Shown: piece by piece, positions 45,208 through 54,467 of the stretch | Numbering within the stretch: position 1 is the first letter of the stretch | Layout: every line of letters begins with the position of its first letter | Assembly (NCBI RefSeq): GCF_036488675.1 | Contig: NZ_CP133152.1 | Location: forward strand, 1,364,001 to 1,428,000 | Origin: Sinorhizobium chiapasense | GTDB lineage: Bacteria; Pseudomonadota; Alphaproteobacteria; Rhizobiales; Rhizobiaceae | Reading direction: 5' to 3' | Length of the DNA stretch: 64,000 bases | Program-made: the position numbers and the translations under genes | The notes under the pieces: model-generated | Told to the model about the DNA's origin: nothing | Databases searched by the model: none | What the model saw: only the letters and a program-made list of their open reading frames with translations

Positions 45208-46446
45208 ATGTTGAAATCCACGCGCAACGCATTGCTTGGCGCTGCCCTTGTCGGACTATCCTTCAGCGGCCAGGCTTACGCGGAAACGACGCTGAACGCG
45301 CTGTTCATGGCTCAGGCCGCCTACAGCGAGGCCGATGTTCGCGCCATGACGGAGGCGTTCACCAAGGCCAACCCGGATGTGAAGGTCAACCTCGAATTCG
45401 TCCCCTATGAAGGACTGCACGACAAGACCGTGCTCGCGCAGGGCTCCGGCGGCGGCTACGACGTCGTCCTGTTCGACGTCATCTGGCCGGCCGAATACGC
45501 CACCAACAAGGTGCTGGTCGATGTCACCGACCGCATCACCGACGAGATGAAGAGTGGCGTCCTGCCGGGTGCCTGGACGACGGTCGAATATGACGGCAAG
45601 CGCTATGGCATGCCGTGGATCCTCGACACCAAATATCTCTTCTACAACAAGGAGATCCTGGAAAAGGCCGGGATCACCGCGCCGCCGAAGACCTGGGACG
45701 AGCTTGCCGAACAGGCAAAGACGATCAAGGACAAGGGACTGCTCGCAACACCCATCGCCTGGAGCTGGTCGCAGGCCGAAGCCGCGATCTGCGACTACAC
45801 GACGCTGGTCAGCGCCTATGGCGGCAAGTTCATCGAGGGCGGCAAGCCCGCCTTTACCGCCGGCGGCGGTCTCGATGCGCTGAACTACATGGTTTCAAGC
45901 TACACCTCCGGCATCACCAATCCGAACTCCAAGGAGTTCCTGGAGGAGGATGTACGCAAGGTGTTCCAGAACGGCGAGGCGGCCTTCGCGCTCAACTGGA
46001 CCTATATGTACAACCTCGCCAACGACCCCAAGGAGAGCAAGGTTGCCGGCAAGGTCGGCGTCGTGCCGGCTCCGGGCGTCGCCGGCAAGAGCGAGGTTTC
46101 TGCGGTCAATGGCTCGATGGGCCTCGGCATCACCTCGACCAGCCAGCATCCGGAAGAGGCGTGGAAATACATCGTCCACATGACCTCGCAGCCGACGCAG
46201 AACGCCTATGCGAAGCTCAGCCTGCCGATCTGGGCCTCGTCCTATGAGGATCCCAACGTGACGAAAGGTCAGGAAGAGATGATCGCCGCGGCCAAGCTTG
46301 GCCTCGCGGCCATGTATCCGCGGCCGACGACGCCGAAATACCAGGAGCTTTCGACCGCTCTGCAGCAGGCTATTCAGGAAGCCCTGCTCGGCCAGACCTC
46401 CGCGGAAGACGCCTTGAAGACAGCTGCCGAGAACAGCGGCCTCTAA
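45208..46446 (+). CDS. Sugar ABC transporter, periplasmic binding protein
   Basis: 412 residues from the ATG at 45208 (TTGGAGG 6 nt upstream; the frame extends 4 codons to a TTG). A signal peptide with cleavage near AYA-ET (residues ~23-26) is evident. The mature part is a family-1 solute-binding protein (DVVLFDVIWPAEYA, GMPWILDTKYLFYN, NGSMGLGITSTS). It captures the sugar in the periplasm for the two permeases downstream. A very strong hairpin follows the stop. The substrate may be an amino sugar or fructosamine judged by the enzymes in the operon. Confidence 0.92.
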   Translation: MLKSTRNALLGAALVGLSFSGQAYAETTLNALFMAQAAYSEADVRAMTEAFTKANPDVKVNLEFVPYEGLHDKTVLAQGSGGGYDVVLFDVIWPAEYATNKVLVDVTDRITDEMKSGVLPGAWTTVEYDGKRYGMPWILDTKYLFYNKEILEKAGITAPPKTWDELAEQAKTIKDKGLLATPIAWSWSQAEAAICDYTTLVSAYGGKFIEGGKPAFTAGGGLDALNYMVSSYTSGITNPNSKEFLEEDVRKVFQNGEAAFALNWTYMYNLANDPKESKVAGKVGVVPAPGVAGKSEVSAVNGSMGLGITSTSQHPEEAWKYIVHMTSQPTQNAYAKLSLPIWASSYEDPNVTKGQEEMIAAAKLGLAAMYPRPTTPKYQELSTALQQAIQEALLGQTSAEDALKTAAENSGL

Positions 46447-46456
46447 AGACGCCAGC

Positions 46457-46493
46457 GTCACGCTCCGGGCGGCTGGGCCGCCCGGAGCGTGAC
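46457..46493 (+). terminator. Intercistronic hairpin after the binding-protein gene
   Basis: A perfect 17-bp stem (46457-46473 with 46477-46493) with a TGG loop, very GC-rich, starts 11 nt after the stop codon. There is no T-run, so it is more likely an attenuator or mRNA 3'-end stabiliser. That would raise binding-protein levels over the permeases, as is usual for such operons. Confidence 0.65.
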
Positions 46494-46579
46494 CGAAGCC
46501 CGCAGCCTCTCAAGTCCTCGGCATGGCCGAGCCACAATGAATCGCATGAACGGCCCGGACGGCCGCAAGGGTCTATCCG

Positions 46580-47461
46580 ATGCCCGGTACCTGGATAACA
46601 ACGCGTGCGTGGCTCCTGATGCTGCCGCTGCTCGTCGTCATGATCGCCGTCATCGGCTGGCCATTGGTCGATACGGTGCGCCTCTCCTTCACCGATGCGA
46701 AACTCGTCGGCACCGCAGGCGGCTTCGTCGGCCTCGACAACTACGCAAAAATGCTCGGCGGGTCGAACTTCCAGCGTGCACTGATCACGACGACCTGGTT
46801 TGCGGTCGTGTCCGTCGCCGCCGAGATGGTGCTCGGGGTGCTCGCCGCGCTCCTGCTCAACCAAAAATTTCGCGGACGTACGGCGCTCAGAGCCTTGATG
46901 ATCCTGCCCTGGGCCTTGCCGACGGTCGTCAACGCTACGCTCTGGCGGCTGATCTACAATCCGGAATACGGCGCCCTCAACGCGGCGCTTACCCAGCTCG
47001 GCATTATCGACAGCTATCGCTCGTGGCTCGGCGAACCGGGTCTGGCATTGGCGGCGCTGATCGTCGCCGATTGCTGGAAGAATTTTCCGCTGGTGGCGTT
47101 GATCGCGCTCGCGGCGCTTCAGGCCGTTCCCCGTGACATCACCGCCGCCGCGCTCGTCGACGGCGCTGGCCCGTTCAATCGCTTTCGCTACGTAATCATG
47201 CCCTATCTCGCGGGTCCACTCTTGGTCGCTCTGGTGCTGCGCACCATTGAGGCCTTCAAGGTCTTCGACATCATCTGGGTGATGACGCGCGGCGGACCGG
47301 CAAACAGCACGCGGACGCTCTCGATCCTCGTCTATCAGGAGGCCTTTTCCTTTCAGCGAGCGGGCTCTGGCGCCTCGCTTGCCCTCATCGTCACGCTGCT
47401 CGTCACCATTCTCGCGGTTGCCTATGCGGCGCTGCTTCGCAAGGCCGCGGGAGCACAATGA
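46580..47461 (+). CDS. Sugar ABC transporter permease (MalF type)
   Basis: 293 residues with six membrane helices. The inner-membrane loop DITAAALVDGAGPFNRFRYVIMPYL is the EAA motif that contacts the ATPase. ATG with AAGG 9 nt upstream. It overlaps the next permease by 4 nt. It forms the transmembrane channel with the 47458 permease. Some in-frame starts upstream have no support. Confidence 0.92.
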   Translation: MPGTWITTRAWLLMLPLLVVMIAVIGWPLVDTVRLSFTDAKLVGTAGGFVGLDNYAKMLGGSNFQRALITTTWFAVVSVAAEMVLGVLAALLLNQKFRGRTALRALMILPWALPTVVNATLWRLIYNPEYGALNAALTQLGIIDSYRSWLGEPGLALAALIVADCWKNFPLVALIALAALQAVPRDITAAALVDGAGPFNRFRYVIMPYLAGPLLVALVLRTIEAFKVFDIIWVMTRGGPANSTRTLSILVYQEAFSFQRAGSGASLALIVTLLVTILAVAYAALLRKAAGAQ

Positions 47462-48306
47462 TGGAACGCCAGAACCCGCTGTTCACCGCCTTCGTCTATC
47501 TGAGCGCGCTGCTGCTTGCGGTCGTTATCCTGGCGCCAATCGGCTGGCTCTTCGTCATGAGCATTTCGTCGGCCGCCGACCTTTCCGCGAAGCCTCTCAA
47601 CTGGTGGCCGGACGAAATCGATCTTTCACGCTACCGCGCCCTGCTTTCGATGATCGAGAACAGCGCCGGCGCCGCCTTCGTCGCCTCGCTCTTCAACAGC
47701 CTGAAGGTCGCCGGCATGGCGACGCTCGCCGCGGTTGCCGTCGCCATTCCCGCTGCCTGGGCGGTTTCGCGCACGCCGACGGTCTCCTGGTCGCTTTATG
47801 CGGTGATCGCCACCTATATGCTGCCGCCAGTGGCGCTCGCGGTGCCGCTCTATATGGGGCTTGCCTATCTCGGCCTGCTCAACTCGGTCTTCGGGCTGGC
47901 GCTTGTTTATCTCACCATCCTCGCACCCTTTACCACCTGGCTGCTGAAGTCAGGCTTCGATTCGATACCCAGGGAAATCGAAAGCGCCGCGATGATCGAC
48001 GGCGCACGGCTCGACCAGATCCTGCGGCTGCTGACACTGCCGCTTGCCGCCCCGGTGATGGCGACCTCCGCGCTCTTTGCCTTTCTGCTTGCCTGGGACG
48101 AATTCTTCTACGCGCTGCTCTTCACCTCCGACCTGCGCGCCAAGACGCTTACCGTCGCCATAGCGGACCTCGCCGGCGGTCGCGTATCCGACTACGGATT
48201 GATCGCCACCGCCGGTGTGCTTGCCGCCCTGCCCCCGGTACTGATCGGTCTTGTCATGCAACGGGCCCTGATTTCCGGGCTCACAAGCGGCGGCGTCAAA
48301 GGATGA
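47458..48306 (+). CDS. Sugar ABC transporter permease (MalG type)
   Basis: 282 residues, six membrane helices; the EAA loop reads REIESAAMIDGARLDQILRLLTLPL. The ATG-ATG start overlaps the stop of the first permease. Its stop in turn overlaps the ATG of the SIS gene (ATGA). It pairs with the 46580 permease and the ATPase at 50265. Confidence 0.92.
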   Translation: MMERQNPLFTAFVYLSALLLAVVILAPIGWLFVMSISSAADLSAKPLNWWPDEIDLSRYRALLSMIENSAGAAFVASLFNSLKVAGMATLAAVAVAIPAAWAVSRTPTVSWSLYAVIATYMLPPVALAVPLYMGLAYLGLLNSVFGLALVYLTILAPFTTWLLKSGFDSIPREIESAAMIDGARLDQILRLLTLPLAAPVMATSALFAFLLAWDEFFYALLFTSDLRAKTLTVAIADLAGGRVSDYGLIATAGVLAALPPVLIGLVMQRALISGLTSGGVKG

Positions 48307-49328
48307 TCATGAAGGCTTCCAAGCAAAGGCCCGCCGGGCTCATCGCGATCGACAGGGAAATGGCGCGCCAGCATGCCGATGCCATCGCCTCCTATGAACG
48401 GTCGGCGACGCTGGCGCAGAAAGTCGCCATCTCGCTGCGGTCGACAGGCCGCCTCCTCCTGCTGGGCATGGGTGGCTCGCACGCCGTCAGCCGCGCGGTC
48501 GAGCCGCTCTACCGGGCGCTCGGCATCGAAGCCGTCGCTCTGCCGCTTTCCGAGCAACTCGGCCAGCCGTTGGCAATCGAGGGAAAGACCGTTCTCATCA
48601 CCTCGCAATCGGGCGAAAGCGCCGAGGTGCTGCGCTGGTTCAAGGAGACGAACGGCGGCACGCCGGATACGTTCGGCCTGACGCTGGAGGACAATTCCTT
48701 TCTGGCGCGCACCGCACCGTCGCTCATCGGCGCTGGCGGCACGGAGCAGGCTTTTGCCGCAACCCGCAGCCTAACGATCAGTTTCGCGCTCCATCTTTCA
48801 GTCCTTGCCGCCCTTGGCGATGATCCGGCCGGCGCGCTTCATGCCCTTCGCGAGCCCGAGTCCCCGGCGATCGACGATGCACTTGCAGCGCTCGCCGACG
48901 TGCGCGCCGTGGTCACCTCCGGCCGCAGACTGCAAGGCCTTGCCGAGGCGATCGCGCTCGGACTTACCGAACTGGCCCGTATACCCTGCTTCTCGCTCGA
49001 GGGTGGACAACTTCGCCACGGCCCCATGGAAATGCTCGGCCCGGATGTCGGCGTTGTGCTTTTCCGCGCCGCCGATCCGACGGCAGATCTCGTCGTCGCG
49101 ATGGCGACCTCCGCAGCAGAAGCAGGCTCCCCGGTAGTCGTCTTCGATGCCTCCGGTGAACCGCCGGTCGAAGGGATCACGACCATCCGCTTCCAGCGTG
49201 CCGCGGGTCTAGCGGCCATCTTTGCCATGCTGCCCGTCGCGCAGTCGCTGATGCTCGCCTTCGCCGATGCACGCGTTGACAATGCCGGCACACCGGTGCG
49301 CTCCACCAAGATCACCCGGAGCGAGTGA
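48303..49328 (+). CDS. SIS-domain sugar isomerase/deglycase-like protein
   Basis: 341 residues; the ATG overlaps the permease stop by 4 nt. The much longer open frame starting at 47379 is a shadow of the permease. Two SIS domains: GMGGSHAVSR and TSQSGESAEVLRW in the first, SLEGGQLRHGPMEM in the second. That is as in the isomerase half of GlmS, NagB-II and fructoselysine-6-phosphate deglycase. It acts on a phosphorylated keto-amino sugar in the cytosol. With the adjacent PfkB kinase, this suggests phosphorylation then deamination or deglycation of an imported amino sugar or Amadori compound. Confidence 0.85.
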   Translation: MIMKASKQRPAGLIAIDREMARQHADAIASYERSATLAQKVAISLRSTGRLLLLGMGGSHAVSRAVEPLYRALGIEAVALPLSEQLGQPLAIEGKTVLITSQSGESAEVLRWFKETNGGTPDTFGLTLEDNSFLARTAPSLIGAGGTEQAFAATRSLTISFALHLSVLAALGDDPAGALHALREPESPAIDDALAALADVRAVVTSGRRLQGLAEAIALGLTELARIPCFSLEGGQLRHGPMEMLGPDVGVVLFRAADPTADLVVAMATSAAEAGSPVVVFDASGEPPVEGITTIRFQRAAGLAAIFAMLPVAQSLMLAFADARVDNAGTPVRSTKITRSE

Positions 49329-49332
49329 CGCC

Positions 49333-50268
49333 ATGCGACCGCTTGCAGTCATCGGCAACGTCAACATCGACCTGATCCTCGGCCCGGCCGAGCCCTGGCC
49401 GAAGGCCGGCACGGAAATCATCGTCGATCATGACGAGCTGCGCGTCGGCGGCTGCGCCGGCAACAGCGCGCTTGCCTGGGATTCGCTCGGCGTCGACTAC
49501 GCGATTGCCGCGAATGTCGGCAATGACCAGTTCGGCATCTGGCTGAAGGAGGCCTTCGGCGCGCGCGGGCGGGATTGGCCGGTCGAAGCCGTCGGCACGA
49601 CGCTGTCGGTCGGAATCACCCACCCGGACGGCGAGCGCACGTTTTTCACCACACGCGGGCACCTGCCGCTCTTCAGCTTCGACGAAGTTCGCACGATGCT
49701 CGACGGCGAACGTCTTCGCGGCGGCTTTGCGCTGCTCGCGGGATCGTTCCTGACCGACGCGCTGACGCTCGCCTATGACGAGTTCTTCGACTGGGCCGAC
49801 GCGCACGGCATTGCGGTCGCGCTCGATACCGGCTGGCCCCTCGACGGCTGGACCGGGGCGAACAAACGCAAGTCTCTCGACTGGCTGAAGCGCTGCCATT
49901 GCGCACTCTTCAACGAAGTCGAGACGACGACACTGACCGGCGAGACAGACCCCGGCGAGGCCGCCCGTCTCCTGAAGGCACGGATGCCTTCCGAAGCGAT
50001 CGTCGTCGTCAAGCGCGGGCCCCGTGGTGCGCTTGCCCTCGACCAGACCGGAGCCCAGTTCTCGGTTCCCGCGCCTCGTGTCGACGTCGTCGACACGATC
50101 GGCGCCGGCGACGTTTTCAACGCCGGTTTCCTGGCCGCGCTTGCGGCGGATTTGCCGCTCGAACACTGTCTCAGGATCGGCGTCACGGTCGCATCCGAAG
50201 CCATTTCCACGCTGCCGCGCAGCTATGGCAAACCCCTTTTGGCCTTCCTTGAGGAAACCAGGAAATGA
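49333..50268 (+). CDS. PfkB-family sugar kinase
   Basis: 311 residues from the ATG at 49333 (the frame continues 22 codons upstream into the SIS gene without a better start). Family motifs: GNVNIDLIL at the N-terminus, [15 protein letters not shown], and the C-terminal [14 protein letters not shown] with the catalytic Asp. It phosphorylates a sugar or amino sugar from the transporter. It overlaps the ATPase gene by 4 nt. The substrate cannot be fixed from sequence; fructosamine, glucosamine or a ketose are possible. Confidence 0.88.
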   Translation: MRPLAVIGNVNIDLILGPAEPWPKAGTEIIVDHDELRVGGCAGNSALAWDSLGVDYAIAANVGNDQFGIWLKEAFGARGRDWPVEAVGTTLSVGITHPDGERTFFTTRGHLPLFSFDEVRTMLDGERLRGGFALLAGSFLTDALTLAYDEFFDWADAHGIAVALDTGWPLDGWTGANKRKSLDWLKRCHCALFNEVETTTLTGETDPGEAARLLKARMPSEAIVVVKRGPRGALALDQTGAQFSVPAPRVDVVDTIGAGDVFNAGFLAALAADLPLEHCLRIGVTVASEAISTLPRSYGKPLLAFLEETRK

Positions 50269-51350
50269 GTGCACTCGAAATCCGCGACATCCACAAGCGC
50301 TACGGCGAGGTGGAAACGCTGAAGGGCATCGACATCGCGCTCGAAAGCGGCGAGTTCCTGGTGCTCCTCGGCTCGTCCGGTTGCGGCAAGTCCACCCTGT
50401 TGAACATTATCGCCGGGCTTGCGGAGCCAAGCCGCGGCGACGTCAGGATCGGCGAACGCTCGATCCTGGGCTTGCATCCCAAGGACAGGGACATCGCCAT
50501 GGTGTTCCAGTCCTACGCGCTCTATCCGAACATGAGCGTCGCCCGCAACATCGGCTTCGGCCTCGAGATGCGCAAGGTGCCGGCGGCCGAGCGCGAGAGG
50601 GCGGTCGTGGCGGCAGCAAGGCTGTTGCAGATCGAAAACCTTCTCGACCGCAAGCCGAGCCAGCTTTCCGGCGGCCAGCGCCAAAGGGTTGCGATCGGCC
50701 GGGCACTGGTGCGCAATCCGCAGGTCTTTCTTTTCGACGAGCCGCTGTCGAACCTCGACGCAAAGCTGCGCATGGAGATGCGCACCGAACTGAAGCGCCT
50801 GCACCAGATGCTGAAGACGACCGTCGTCTACGTGACGCACGACCAGATCGAGGCGATGACGCTTGCGACCCGCATTGCCGTCATGCGCGACGGCCGCATC
50901 GAACAGCTCGGCACGCCGGAGGATATCTACGACCGGCCGGCAACTCTCTACGTCGCAGGCTTCGTCGGTTCGCCGCCCATGAACATTCTCGACGCGGAAG
51001 TTATCGAAAATGCCCTCAAGCTTATCGGCTCGGAGGAGGCGCTTCCGCTGCCGGTGGATTTCAAAGGAGCCGCGGCCGCGGGCCGGCGCGTCAAGATCGG
51101 CATCCGCCCGGAAACACTGCGGCTCGCAAGCGCGGATACACCGGGCGTCCGCATCAAGGCGCAAGTCGAAGTCATGGAACTGACGGGACCGGAGCTTGTG
51201 ACGACCGCAAAGCTCGGCGAACAGCGCATCACCGCCTGCCTTCCGCCGCGCACGCGTTTTGGCGCCGGATCGCAACAGCTCTTCTCCTTCGATGAGGCGT
51301 CGCTGCATCTGTTCGATCCTGAGAGCGGCCGGTCGCTACGGGCGGTATGA
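50265..51350 (+). CDS. Sugar ABC transporter ATP-binding protein (MalK/UgpC type)
   Basis: 361 residues. Walker [11 protein letters not shown]-loop FQSYALYP, signature LSGGQRQR, Walker [14 protein letters not shown]-loop YVTHD. The C-terminal ~120 residues are the regulatory OB-type domain of the MalK group. It powers import with the permeases at 46580 and 47458. The start overlaps the kinase stop (ATGA). A hairpin repeat (51409) follows. Confidence 0.94.
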   Translation: MSALEIRDIHKRYGEVETLKGIDIALESGEFLVLLGSSGCGKSTLLNIIAGLAEPSRGDVRIGERSILGLHPKDRDIAMVFQSYALYPNMSVARNIGFGLEMRKVPAAERERAVVAAARLLQIENLLDRKPSQLSGGQRQRVAIGRALVRNPQVFLFDEPLSNLDAKLRMEMRTELKRLHQMLKTTVVYVTHDQIEAMTLATRIAVMRDGRIEQLGTPEDIYDRPATLYVAGFVGSPPMNILDAEVIENALKLIGSEEALPLPVDFKGAAAAGRRVKIGIRPETLRLASADTPGVRIKAQVEVMELTGPELVTTAKLGEQRITACLPPRTRFGAGSQQLFSFDEASLHLFDPESGRSLRAV

Positions 51351-51408
51351 AAGCCGATCGGGATCGGTTAAGTTCGCCACAACCCATGATTTGCCGTAGT
51401 TCATTTGA

Positions 51409-51463
51409 GATCACGCAGTTCCGGACGGAAAACCGTTACACACTTTTCCTGGAACTGCTCTAA
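51409..51463. repeat. RIME1-like hairpin with a different stem sequence
   Basis: GATCAC followed by outer arms GCAGTTCC (51415-51422) and GGAACTGC (51451-51458) around the inner ACGG-AAAA-CCGT and the loop TTACACACTTTTCCT. The inner core and loop match the 36681/39582 elements. The outer stem is unrelated in sequence but equally perfect. It sits 15 bp before the start of the next gene, between ATPase and aldolase genes. Confidence 0.7.
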
Positions 51464-51478
51464 AAGGAAGTCCGCCGC

Positions 51479-52537
51479 ATGACCCTGCCGATCGAAACGC
51501 CCGCGGTGCTGGTCGACATCGAGATCGCCCGCCGCAACATCCGCGCGTTCCAGGACTACGCGGATCGCCACGGCATTCGGGTGCGGCCGCATATAAAGAC
51601 GCACAAGCTCCCGCAGATGGCCGAGCTGCAGCTTGAGGCCGGAGCAATCGGCATAACCTGCCAGAAGGTCACCGAGGCAGAGGCGATGGTCGAAGGCAGC
51701 GCGCAGATCAAGGACGTGCTGATCACCTACAACATCCTCGGAGCGGAAAAGCTCACGCGCCTCGCGGAACTCAACAAACGCGTCACGCTTAGCGTGGTCG
51801 CCGACAACCCGACCGTCATCGACGGTCTGTCGGCCCGTTTCGCCCGCGAAGACCAACCGCTGACCGTGCTTGTCGAATGCAACACCGGCGCCGATCGCTG
51901 CGGCGTGGCGACACCGGCCGAGGCAGCAGGCCTCGCCCGGCGCATAGCCGATGCACCCGGATTGCATTTCGGCGGCCTGATGACCTATCCGCCGGTCGGA
52001 GGAACCGAGCGCGTCCAGGCCTTCATGAGCGAGGCGAAGCGCCTGATCGAAGCGGGCGGCATCGACGTTCCGACCATCACCTCCGGCGGCACCCCGAACA
52101 TGATGGAGGCGGCCGGCGCATCCGTCGCGACCGAACACCGTCCGGGAACCTATATCTACAACGATCGCTCGCTCGTCGCCCGCGGCGTGGCGACGTGGGA
52201 CGATTGCGCGCTGACGGTGCTTGCGACCGTCGTCTCGGTTCCCGCCGAAAACAGGGCGATCATCGATGCCGGCAGCAAGGTCCTGACCTCCGACCTTCTC
52301 GGTCTTTCCGGCTACGGCCATGTGCTTGGACGCAACGACATCAGGATCGACCAGCTTTCGGAAGAGCACGGCAGGCTCGTCTCCGACGGTCCGATCAACC
52401 TGAAGGTCGGCGACAGGCTGCGCATCGTTCCGAACCATGCCTGCGTCGTGACCAACATGGTCGATGCGGTTCATATCGTGGAAGGCAATGAGGCGAGGGC
52501 CACTTGGCCGATCGTCGCACGCGGCCGCGTTCTCTAG
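51479..52537 (+). CDS. D-threonine aldolase / D-serine dehydratase-like PLP enzyme
   Basis: 352 residues, ATG with AAGGAAG upstream. The alanine-racemase-fold N-terminus carries the PLP lysine in RPHIKTHK. The C-terminal domain has PNHACVV, the His/Cys metal site of D-threonine aldolases and D-serine dehydratases. It cleaves or dehydrates a D-beta-hydroxy amino acid in the cytosol. It follows the sugar operon after a hairpin, so it may be co-expressed at a lower level. Its link to the sugar is unclear. If the sugar substrate is an Amadori compound, an amino acid would be released, but nothing proves that. Confidence 0.85.
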   Translation: MTLPIETPAVLVDIEIARRNIRAFQDYADRHGIRVRPHIKTHKLPQMAELQLEAGAIGITCQKVTEAEAMVEGSAQIKDVLITYNILGAEKLTRLAELNKRVTLSVVADNPTVIDGLSARFAREDQPLTVLVECNTGADRCGVATPAEAAGLARRIADAPGLHFGGLMTYPPVGGTERVQAFMSEAKRLIEAGGIDVPTITSGGTPNMMEAAGASVATEHRPGTYIYNDRSLVARGVATWDDCALTVLATVVSVPAENRAIIDAGSKVLTSDLLGLSGYGHVLGRNDIRIDQLSEEHGRLVSDGPINLKVGDRLRIVPNHACVVTNMVDAVHIVEGNEARATWPIVARGRVL

Positions 52538-52604
52538 CAGCGAGCCCTCACCAGGGGATCGGCACTTCGGCCGATCCATCAGACATGGCTTCGCGGCCGC
52601 AGCC

Positions 52605-53525
52605 TCAGAAATGAATGGTCATGACGATGTCCTGGTCGAAGTCGCCAAAGCCTTTGCCGAAGATGTTCAGGCCGCCGGGATTTTTAGCCTTCTCATCGAT
52701 GCCGATGCGAAACCGGATCGAGTGATGATCCGGAATTCCGAGCGATGCGATCGTCTGGGTCGACACCATGGCGCCGTCGATCCAGGTGCCCCGGTCGTCG
52801 ATGGTCCAAGTCTTGAGCTTGCCATATTGCGAGCCGCTGAGCTTCCACCAGGCCGGCGAATAGATCCCCCGGCGATCGCCGAAGTCACCAGGCGATGTCC
52901 AGTAGCCGGCTTTGACGCCGTTGATCCAGATGGAGATGTCGGACGGCCAATTGGCGTTGGTGGCCGGCGTCTCGGAACTCAGCTCGGCCGAGAATTCGAT
53001 TTTGCGGATCGGCCGGCCGCTGACCTTGGCATTGTTGGGGAATTTGTACTCGACATAACCCCGCGTGAACCACAGAAGTGCTGCCTGCATGCGCTGCGGA
53101 TCGAGGAAGACTTCCTGAACGTCGAGCATGCCGATCACATTGTTGACGGAGCAGAGGCCGCACGGCGCCTCGACCTCGAATTCGGTAAAGAGCCCGATCG
53201 GCATGCTGACGGTCACGATGTCCGGCGAAAGATTGGTCCGGTTGTCGAACCGGATCAGGATTTCGCCATAGATGCTGGAGCAGATCTTCTGATTGCCCTT
53301 CGAGGCCTTCATCGTATGCGTCTGGATCAACCCGGCCTTTTCGAGCGACTTGAGGTTTGTCGCCACCGTCGATTGCGGCATAGCCATGTGGGCGGCGATA
53401 TCGTTGACGTTCAATGGCCCCTTCAGGCGCAGGAGATTGAGAATTTCGATGCGCGTGGCGGAGCCGAGCGCCTGCACGACCTCGACATCCTTGATCGGAT
53501 CCACGGTTAAAAGCTTCGTCTCCAT
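52605..53525 (-). CDS. Winged-helix (ArsR-like) transcriptional regulator with a large C-terminal domain
   Basis: 306 residues. An N-terminal winged helix at about 15-80 (ALGSATRIEILNLLRLKG.. and MPQSTVATNLKSLEKAGLI) resembles ArsR regulators. The remaining ~220 residues form an unusual beta-rich, Trp- and Asp-rich domain (e.g. WTIDDRGTWIDGAMVS) with a Cys pair in APCGLCS. The large domain may sense sugar; that is inference. It is the last gene of the arabinofuranoside run on the minus strand, after the permeases, and likely controls it. Confidence 0.8.
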   Translation of the reverse strand: METKLLTVDPIKDVEVVQALGSATRIEILNLLRLKGPLNVNDIAAHMAMPQSTVATNLKSLEKAGLIQTHTMKASKGNQKICSSIYGEILIRFDNRTNLSPDIVTVSMPIGLFTEFEVEAPCGLCSVNNVIGMLDVQEVFLDPQRMQAALLWFTRGYVEYKFPNNAKVSGRPIRKIEFSAELSSETPATNANWPSDISIWINGVKAGYWTSPGDFGDRRGIYSPAWWKLSGSQYGKLKTWTIDDRGTWIDGAMVSTQTIASLGIPDHHSIRFRIGIDEKAKNPGGLNIFGKGFGDFDQDIVMTIHF

Positions 53526-53639
53526 TCTATACTACTGAAACTCCGGCTCGGGCGCTGGCTGGTCTGCTGATATCATGCAAATCCGTCAGCTGTCGCATAG
53601 TTTTCCTTGTCGAGGGAGCGGCACGCCCCCTCGCGCGAT

Positions 53640-54464
53640 TCATCCTTTTATCCCGGAGGACAGCATCAGCGCCTGCGTCACACGCTTCTGGAACAGAAGG
53701 TAGGCGACTGCCACCGGCATTGCCGCGAGGATGGCAACCGCCATGTCGCGGGCGTATTTCACCCCGAAGGCGTCACCGACCTGGGTGATCCCGACCGTAA
53801 CCGTCATCATCTCCTCCGAACTCGTCACGAGGAAGGGCCAGAGGAAGGCGTTCCACGCCATGATGTAGGTGATGATGGCAAGCGCCGTGGTGATCCCCCA
53901 GTTCAGCGGGAGGTAGAGCCGAAACAGGATCTGGAAATCACCGCAGCCGTCGAGTTTGGCTGCTTCCCGCAGCTCCTTCGGCACGGAATCGAAGAACTGT
54001 TTGTAGACGATGACGACGACCGGAATGATGAGCTGCGGCAGGATGATACCGCCCCAGCTGTTGATCAGGCCGAACCGGTGCATCAGCACGAATTGTGAAA
54101 CGACGAGCGCCTGCGAGGGGACCATGAAGCTCGCGAGAATGATGCCGTAGAGCAGTCTGCGCCCCGCAAAGACAATCTGCGACAAGGCATAGGCGCACAT
54201 CACGCTGATGAGGATGACCACCACTGTGACTGCGATGGAGGTGACAATCGAGTTCACGTACCAGGCGGCGAGTTTGGTCTCGAACAAGGCGAAGTAATAG
54301 GCCGAGAAATTGAAGACGTCAGGAATGAACGTGGTCTTGGTGACGACTTCCTGTTCCGGCTTCACCGAGGTGATCACCGCCCAATAGATCGGGAAGGCCC
54401 ACATGCAGGCAACGCAAAGCGTCAGAACCAGGAGCAGGACGTTGCCGATGGATTTCCGTTGCAT
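53640..54464 (-). CDS. Sugar ABC transporter permease (AraQ/MalG type)
   Basis: 274 residues, six membrane helices; EAA loop PKELREAAKLDGCGDFQILFRLYLPL. ATG start, 3 bp after the stop of the other permease (54468). With it, it forms the import channel of the arabinofuranoside operon. No start conflict. Confidence 0.92.
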   Translation of the reverse strand: MQRKSIGNVLLLVLTLCVACMWAFPIYWAVITSVKPEQEVVTKTTFIPDVFNFSAYYFALFETKLAAWYVNSIVTSIAVTVVVILISVMCAYALSQIVFAGRRLLYGIILASFMVPSQALVVSQFVLMHRFGLINSWGGIILPQLIIPVVVIVYKQFFDSVPKELREAAKLDGCGDFQILFRLYLPLNWGITTALAIITYIMAWNAFLWPFLVTSSEEMMTVTVGITQVGDAFGVKYARDMAVAILAAMPVAVAYLLFQKRVTQALMLSSGIKG

Positions 54465-54467
54465 GGA

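Noticed and set aside
47379..48302. N-terminal extension of the SIS protein frame through the second permease
   Set aside because: This part is an out-of-frame reading of the permease; the SIS gene has its own ATG overlapping the permease stop.
52464..53510. 348-codon ORF antisense to the winged-helix regulator
   Set aside because: Mirror ORF; the minus-strand protein has a clear helix-turn-helix.
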